This document shows positions 8,109 to 12,117 of a DNA stretch of 12,117 bases, piece after piece (the stretch's first letter is position 1; the number at the start of each line of letters is the position of its first letter). Source of the DNA: an uncultured Solirubrobacterales bacterium (GTDB lineage: Bacteria; Actinomycetota; Thermoleophilia; Solirubrobacterales; Solirubrobacteraceae); assembly GCA_903959665.1 (NCBI GenBank), contig CAJBXY010000268.1, forward strand, positions 1 through 12,117, given 5' to 3'. A program made the translations under genes and the position numbers. The notes beneath the pieces were generated by a model. It did no database searches, was not told the DNA's origin, and saw only the letters and a program-made list of their open reading frames with translations.

Positions 8109-9838
8109 CGAGCCAGCGCTACTGCGACCGCCTGCCAAAGCTGGCGATGGAGCTCAACGTTGGCGTCGCGATCTGTGCGCAGATGAATCAGCTGCGTGCC
8201 GTCGCTGTTGACGCTGTAGTCGAGCGCCGCCGCAAACTCTTCGAGCGATGAAGGCGCGAGAAGGTGAAGCCCAAACGCTGCCGCTGCGCCTTCAATGTTC
8301 AGCCCGGTCGGCGTCAACACATGCTGTTCGTAGAAGGACTGGTGCTCTGAAACATCGAGAAAGTCGAAGATGCCGCCACCGTCGTTGTCGACCAACACAA
8401 TCGTCAGTGGCGCAGCTAAGCGCCGCGCGTTAAGCAACGAGCCAATGTCATGGGCGAAGGCGACATCGCCGATCAGTAGAACGGTTGGTCCTTCGCTGGC
8501 GGCGGCAACGCCATAAGCGGTTGCGATAGTTCCGTCGATTCCGTTGGCGCCGCGGTTGCTCAGCACGCGCAGCGGCGCCTCGCGGTTGGGAAAGAACGAC
8601 TCGACGTCGCGAATCGGCATCGATGAGGCGACGACCAGCGTTGCGTCGGCCGGGAGCTGGGCGCCGAGCTGGCGCGCGAGCGCCGGTTCGCTTACTTGGT
8701 CGCCGAGCAGCTCGTCGATCGCTTCGTTTGCGAAAGCGTCGGCTTGCTGCCAGCCGGCCGCCCAAGCGGGATCGGCGGGCGCGCAATCGGCGGCCAGCAG
8801 CTCGAGCACGGCGGCTGGCTGCGCCGCCAGCACTAGGTCGGTCCGCTGCGAAGGGTCCTGCCAGGCCATTTCGGGGTCGATCAGCACCTCAACTGCGTCG
8901 AGCTGCTCAAGCCAGCTGCGCAGCGGCTTGGAGGTAGGCATGTCGCCAAAACGGAGCACGGCCGTCGGCTGCGCACTCAGCGCCAGCGGTGCGGCGCGCA
9001 GGAGCGCGTCGTAGTGCGCGATTGAGTGCACCGAGCTGCGCGCGCCACTTAGCGGGTCGGCGAGGATCGGCCAGCCGCTTGCAGCGCTGAAGGCTTCGGT
9101 TGCCGCAGTCAGACGAGGCCCGTTCAGCCCACCTTCGACCCGCCCGGCAACGATCACTCCCTGGGGGGCAGATGCGACGATTGGAGCGAGCATCTCGGCT
9201 GCGAGCAGAGGGTCGCCAAACGAGTCAACGCGCGCGGTCCACGGTCGACGGTCGCTTCGTCCGAGTTCGAAGCTGGTTGGCTCCGGCAGCGGCGTTGGAG
9301 GGAGCAACGGTTCGCGCAGCGGGAAATTTAGGTGGACGGGGCCGCGGCGTTGACCGAGCGACGTCCACGTGGCGCGGCAGGCGAGCGAGCGAATCCAGCG
9401 GGCGCTTTGCTCGGTCAAGCGATCAACCCCAACCTCGGTGAACGAGAGAACGTTGTCGCCGTAGAGCTTGATTTGATCGATCGTCTGACCGGCGCCGATT
9501 CCGCGCAGCTCGGGCGGACGGTCGGAGCTGCAGACGATCAGCGGCACGCGCGCTTCGTAGGCCTCGATCACCGCGGGCAGGTAGTTTGCTGCCGCGGTGC
9601 CGGAGGTGCAGGCGAGAACCGCTGGTCGGCCGGTTGCCTTCGCTAGGCCGAGCGCGAAGAAGCCGGCCGAGCGCTCGTCGATCTGCGAATAGACCGGGAA
9701 GCCACCGTCGGCGGTCAGGGCTGCAACCAAAGGCGTCGAGCGAGAGCCTGGCGACGTTACTGCGCCGCAGACGCCGCAGCGGGCCAGCTCGTCGCAGAAT
9801 GCGCGCAGGAGCAGGTGGCTGTCGTTGGTGGCGGTCAT
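8105..9838 (-). CDS. menD: 2-succinyl-5-enolpyruvyl-6-hydroxy-3-cyclohexene-1-carboxylate synthase (MenD)
   Basis: MenD is a ThDP-dependent enzyme that decarboxylates 2-oxoglutarate and adds the succinyl group to isochorismate with loss of CO2, giving SEPHCHC. The 577-residue protein has SPGSRSTPL (29-37) for substrate carboxylate binding, the catalytic glutamate E55 in QIDERSAGFFALG, then ACTSGTAAANYLPAV and SSDRPPELRGIGAGQTIDQ. The C-terminal ThDP domain shows NRGANGIDGT, GDVAF (457-461) and NDGGGIF (485-491), and the end HLRTDRDANVELHRQLW is typical of MenD. I start at the ATG at 9838, which puts SPGSRS at the usual distance; an upstream in-frame GTG at 9889 would run through the menH start and add 17 residues that look non-coding. 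The gene faces away from menH with 13 bp between the starts and converges on menF with both stops in one CTAG. Confidence 0.96.
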   Translation of the reverse strand: MTATNDSHLLLRAFCDELARCGVCGAVTSPGSRSTPLVAALTADGGFPVYSQIDERSAGFFALGLAKATGRPAVLACTSGTAAANYLPAVIEAYEARVPLIVCSSDRPPELRGIGAGQTIDQIKLYGDNVLSFTEVGVDRLTEQSARWIRSLACRATWTSLGQRRGPVHLNFPLREPLLPPTPLPEPTSFELGRSDRRPWTARVDSFGDPLLAAEMLAPIVASAPQGVIVAGRVEGGLNGPRLTAATEAFSAASGWPILADPLSGARSSVHSIAHYDALLRAAPLALSAQPTAVLRFGDMPTSKPLRSWLEQLDAVEVLIDPEMAWQDPSQRTDLVLAAQPAAVLELLAADCAPADPAWAAGWQQADAFANEAIDELLGDQVSEPALARQLGAQLPADATLVVASSMPIRDVESFFPNREAPLRVLSNRGANGIDGTIATAYGVAAASEGPTVLLIGDVAFAHDIGSLLNARRLAAPLTIVLVDNDGGGIFDFLDVSEHQSFYEQHVLTPTGLNIEGAAAAFGLHLLAPSSLEEFAAALDYSVNSDGTQLIHLRTDRDANVELHRQLWQAVAVALAR

Positions 9839-9851
9839 GATGGCTCTAACG
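9839..9851. promoter_or_regulatory. Divergent menD/menH start region (13 bp)
   Basis: Only 13 bp separate the menD ATG (minus strand) from the preferred menH ATG (plus strand), so the promoter of each gene must lie inside the 5' coding sequence of the other. On the minus strand TAGAGC (9848-9843) and TATCCA (9858-9853) are weak -10 candidates for menD. On the plus strand CATGAT (9836-9841) resembles TATGAT and could serve menH. None has a persuasive -35 box, and neither gene has a Shine-Dalgarno sequence, so both transcripts may be leaderless or nearly so. Confidence 0.35.
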
Positions 9852-10562
9852 ATGGATACGGTTCTTCTTCTACACGGGTTTGCTGCCACCGCCGGCGCTT
9901 GGGACGCCTTCAGCGAGCAGCTAGACCACGAACGCTACCGGCCGCTGGCCGCCGATCTGAGAGGACACGGCCAGAATCGCTCTGCACGCCCGATCTCGTT
10001 CGAACTTTGCGTCGCCGATCTGCTTGAGCTTGCACCCGCACGGTTCAGCGTTGTTGGCTACTCGCTCGGTGGCCGAATCGCTCTACAGCTCGCGTTGGCA
10101 GCGCCGGAAAGAGTTGATCGGCTGGTCTTGGTTTCAACCACAGCCGGGATTGAGCAGTCCGACGAGCGCGAAGCTCGGCTCGTGGCCGATCTCGCCCTCG
10201 CCGACGAACTCGAAGCCGAACCGATTGACCAGTTCGCCGATTCATGGCTTCGCGGGCCGCTCTTCTGTGACGACGACGCCGAGGTGAATGAGGCCGCGCG
10301 GAGAGAGATCTTGAAGAACTCGCCAGAGGATTTGGCCTGCGCGCTGCGGGCACTGAGCGTCGGTCGGATGGAGCCGCTCTGGGCGCGCCTTGGTGAGCTG
10401 TCGATGCCGACGACCGTGGTCGCCGGAGCGCTAGATCTACGCTACGTCGCGCTCGCCGAACGGCTGAGTCGTTCTATTGCGCAGGCCGAACTTGCGATCA
10501 TCGACGCGGCCGGCCACGCGCTGGCGCGGAGTGCGCCCAGCCAGCTCGCGGAGCTGCTTTAG
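9852..10562 (+). CDS. menH: 2-succinyl-6-hydroxy-2,4-cyclohexadiene-1-carboxylate synthase (MenH), alpha/beta hydrolase fold
   Basis: MenH eliminates pyruvate from SEPHCHC, the MenD product, to give SHCHC. The 236-residue protein is a compact alpha/beta hydrolase: LLLHGFAAT (5-13) supplies the oxyanion loop, LRGHGQNR follows, the nucleophile elbow is GYSLGGRIALQLAL with S71, and the Asp and His of the triad are D195 in AGALDLRY and H222 in AAGHALA. The GYSxGGR-A-L motif and a length of about 240-270 in the family fit MenH well; many generic hydrolases share these features, so the assignment also rests on the neighbouring menD and menC. Start choice is uncertain: in-frame ATG codons also occur at 9837, 9840 and GTG/ATG further up, but 9852 begins MDTVLLLHGF, the normal position of the first strand, and avoids overlap with menD. 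It converges on menC with 7 bp between the stop codons. Confidence 0.85.
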   Translation: MDTVLLLHGFAATAGAWDAFSEQLDHERYRPLAADLRGHGQNRSARPISFELCVADLLELAPARFSVVGYSLGGRIALQLALAAPERVDRLVLVSTTAGIEQSDEREARLVADLALADELEAEPIDQFADSWLRGPLFCDDDAEVNEAARREILKNSPEDLACALRALSVGRMEPLWARLGELSMPTTVVAGALDLRYVALAERLSRSIAQAELAIIDAAGHALARSAPSQLAELL

Positions 10563-10569
10563 AGCGCGA

Positions 10570-11604
10570 TCAAGCCTCGGCCGGGCCGACGCCGAGCCCC
10601 GATCCAAGCGGCACTGTGATCGCTCCGTCGCTGGCTGCCAGCAGCCCTCCGTCGAAGCCTTCGAAGCGATCGAGCGTCGCCAGCCCGCAGGGAAGCTCTA
10701 CGCGCAGCGCCGCCGCAGCGTGTAGCGCTGCCGCAACCCCTATCGGCCCGTCGAGCATCGATGCGATGTAGACATCGGAGCCGCTGCTGCGAGCTAGCGC
10801 CGCCTGCGCCAGTAGCGCCGACACGCCGCCGGCGCGCCCAAGTTTCAGGCAGACGGCGTCGGCCACGCCGCTAACGAGTGCGCCGCTCTGAGCGACGCTC
10901 TCATCGATCGCGATCGGCGTGTTAGTGCGCGCGCGCAGCAGCTCAATCTGTTCCAGCCCGGAAACCGGCTCTTCGGCGAGCGCAACTGCGAAGGGCTCAA
11001 GCGCCGTGAGTGCGGCGACCGCCTGCTCGACCGTCCAGGCGCCGTTGGCGTCGATTCGAATACTCACGCTGGGGCCGATCGCAATGCGGATCGCCTCAAG
11101 CCGCTCAACGTCATCGTTGGTTCCGACCTTCACCTTCAGCGTCGTAAAGCCGGCCGCGACGGCGCTCTGGGCTTGCTCGGCGGCGGCCTGCGGAGCGTCT
11201 GCGCCGATGACGGCGTTTACGGGCACCCGCGCCAGCGGCTCGGCAGTCAATAGCGACGCTAGCGGCGCGCCTTCGCGCTGCCCTGCCAAGTCCCACAGCG
11301 CGGTGTCAACAGCCGCTAGCGCCTGAGCTAGCGGATCGGCGCTGCGCGCCGCTTCCAGCAGCTGCGCTCCCGTAGCGCTCTTCGGTGCCTCTTCGATCGC
11401 TCTCAGTTGGCGCTCCAGCGCGGCAACGCAGTGCTCGGCGCTAACGCCATCGAACTGCTCGAGCGGCGCCGCCTCTCCCCAGCCGATCAGGCCGTGCTCG
11501 CCCTCCAAACAGACGAGCATCAGTTCACGCTCTGCGATCGTCTCATTGGCGCTCACGAGCGGCTCGCTCAGCGTCAGCGTGACCCGTTCAAGATTGGCCT
11601 TCAT
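10570..11604 (-). CDS. menC: o-Succinylbenzoate synthase (MenC), enolase superfamily
   Basis: MenC dehydrates SHCHC to o-succinylbenzoate. The 344-residue protein has the enolase-superfamily layout: an N-terminal capping domain (about 1-110, including GLIGWGEAAPLEQFDG) and a C-terminal barrel with the acid/base lysines K157 and K159 (TLKVKVG), the metal ligands D185 (RIDANGAW), E211 (AEEPV) and D234 (AIDES), and K254 (CLKLGRAGG) as the opposite lysine. This is the muconate-lactonising-enzyme subgroup, which also includes dipeptide epimerases and N-acylamino acid racemases; the cluster with menF, menD, menH and menA makes OSB synthase the likely main activity, though promiscuous racemase activity is known in this subgroup. 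Its ATG follows the menA stop by 2 nt on the minus strand with no ribosome site, so it is probably translated by coupling to menA. Confidence 0.88.
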   Translation of the reverse strand: MKANLERVTLTLSEPLVSANETIAERELMLVCLEGEHGLIGWGEAAPLEQFDGVSAEHCVAALERQLRAIEEAPKSATGAQLLEAARSADPLAQALAAVDTALWDLAGQREGAPLASLLTAEPLARVPVNAVIGADAPQAAAEQAQSAVAAGFTTLKVKVGTNDDVERLEAIRIAIGPSVSIRIDANGAWTVEQAVAALTALEPFAVALAEEPVSGLEQIELLRARTNTPIAIDESVAQSGALVSGVADAVCLKLGRAGGVSALLAQAALARSSGSDVYIASMLDGPIGVAAALHAAAALRVELPCGLATLDRFEGFDGGLLAASDGAITVPLGSGLGVGPAEA

Positions 11605-11606
11605 CG

Positions 11607-12117
11607 CTAATTGAGCAGCAGGCCGATTGTTAGCAGGACGCAGAAAGCCAGCTCAAGCAAACCGGCCCGCGCCAGCGCGCCGTTGAGCGTAGGGCCGTCG
11701 GTGTGCGAGCTGACAGTTTGGACGAGCGCAAATGCGATCGGGGCGGTCAGAAGCACGAGCGCCGGCCATGCGTTGAAGGAGCCAACGAGCGACGGCGCCA
11801 GGGCGGTCGGGTAGGCGAGGACGATCATTGCGGCGAAAAGCTTGCGCGTGTTGGCCCGCCCGAGCCGCACGGCGAGCGTCTTCTTGCCCGCCCGCCGGTC
11901 GGTGTCAAGGTCACGAACGTTGTTGACGACGAGAATCGCCGAAGCCAGCAGCCCGACCGGAACTGCGAGCACGAAAGCCTCCCATTCGAGCGATTGGCGC
12001 TGAACAAAATATGAGCCGGTGACGGCGACGATGCCGAAGAACGTGAAGACGAAGAGCTCGCCGAAGCCTTCATAGCCGTACGGCCTCGGGCCGCCGGTGT
12101 AAAGCACGCCGGCAAGA
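11607..12117 (-). CDS. menA: 1,4-dihydroxy-2-naphthoate polyprenyltransferase MenA, C-terminal part (5' end beyond window)
   Basis: MenA is an integral membrane UbiA-family prenyltransferase that joins a polyprenyl diphosphate to 1,4-dihydroxy-2-naphthoate, giving demethylmenaquinone. The frame stays open to the window edge (residues LAG precede the GTG at 12107), so roughly the last 170 of about 290 residues are seen. YTGGPRPYGYEGFGELFVF is the MenA-type block just before a membrane helix. NNVRDLDTDRRAGKKTLAVRLG is the second Asp-rich motif (DLDTD) that binds diphosphate through Mg2+. About five further hydrophobic helices are visible, roughly FTFFGIVAVTGSYF, FVLAVPVGLLASAILVV, LFAAMIVLAYPTAL, WPALVLLTAPIAFALV and the terminal LLELAFCVLLTIGLLL. 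The internal GTG at 12107 is not a credible start because conserved residues precede it. The stop lies 2 nt before the menC ATG, indicating a menA-menC operon. Confidence 0.93.
   Translation of the reverse strand, partial: LAGVLYTGGPRPYGYEGFGELFVFTFFGIVAVTGSYFVQRQSLEWEAFVLAVPVGLLASAILVVNNVRDLDTDRRAGKKTLAVRLGRANTRKLFAAMIVLAYPTALAPSLVGSFNAWPALVLLTAPIAFALVQTVSSHTDGPTLNGALARAGLLELAFCVLLTIGLLLN

Noticed and set aside
9100..9840. Several plus-strand open frames of 84-156 residues opposite menD
   Set aside because: They are antisense to well-conserved menD sequence, Arg-rich, and show no family features.
11703..12014. Plus-strand 103-residue frame opposite menA
   Set aside because: The opposite strand encodes membrane helices and the DLDTD motif of MenA; the charged plus-strand product is a shadow.

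Overview
The window is ordinary chromosomal DNA from a high-GC bacterium, most likely an actinobacterium. I lean towards class Thermoleophilia (Solirubrobacterales-like) from protein flavour and gene content, but this is an inference I could not test. Supporting signs are GC-rich codon use, GTG starts, few strong Shine-Dalgarno sequences, TANNNT-type -10 hexamers just upstream of starts, a gatC-gatA-gatB order and a menaquinone locus. I see no rRNA, tRNA, insertion sequence, prophage, CRISPR array or other mobile DNA. Coding density is very high and the largest gap between genes is about 120 bp.

Left part (1-4260, all + strand): the 3' end of folD (one-carbon folate metabolism) overlaps by 4 bp a four-helix membrane protein of unknown function. 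Then come gatC, gatA and gatB, tightly coupled, encoding the GatCAB amidotransferase that converts misacylated Glu-tRNA(Gln) and/or Asp-tRNA(Asn) to the correct aminoacyl-tRNA. A small two-helix membrane protein with a four-cysteine zinc ribbon follows.

Middle (4261-6616, + strand): ilvB and ilvN encode the catalytic and valine-sensing regulatory subunits of acetolactate synthase, the first common step of branched-chain amino acid synthesis. They have their own probable promoter and a short leader. ilvC does not follow.

Right part (6663-12117, both strands): a menaquinone locus. It holds menF (+), menD (-), menH (+), menC (-) and the 3' part of menA (-). Together these cover chorismate to isochorismate (MenF), SEPHCHC formation (MenD), SHCHC formation (MenH), o-succinylbenzoate (MenC) and, after MenE and MenB which are not in the window, prenylation (MenA). 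The genes alternate in direction with almost no spacing: menF and menD share a CTAG palindrome carrying both stop codons, menD and menH start 13 bp apart head to head, and menH and menC end 7 bp apart tail to tail.

No undescribed system is evident. The points most worth checking are the packed alternating layout of the men genes, likely leaderless starts, natural substitutions at herbicide-contact positions of IlvB, a Gln in place of the usual His beside the metal ligand of MenF, and two small unassigned membrane proteins.
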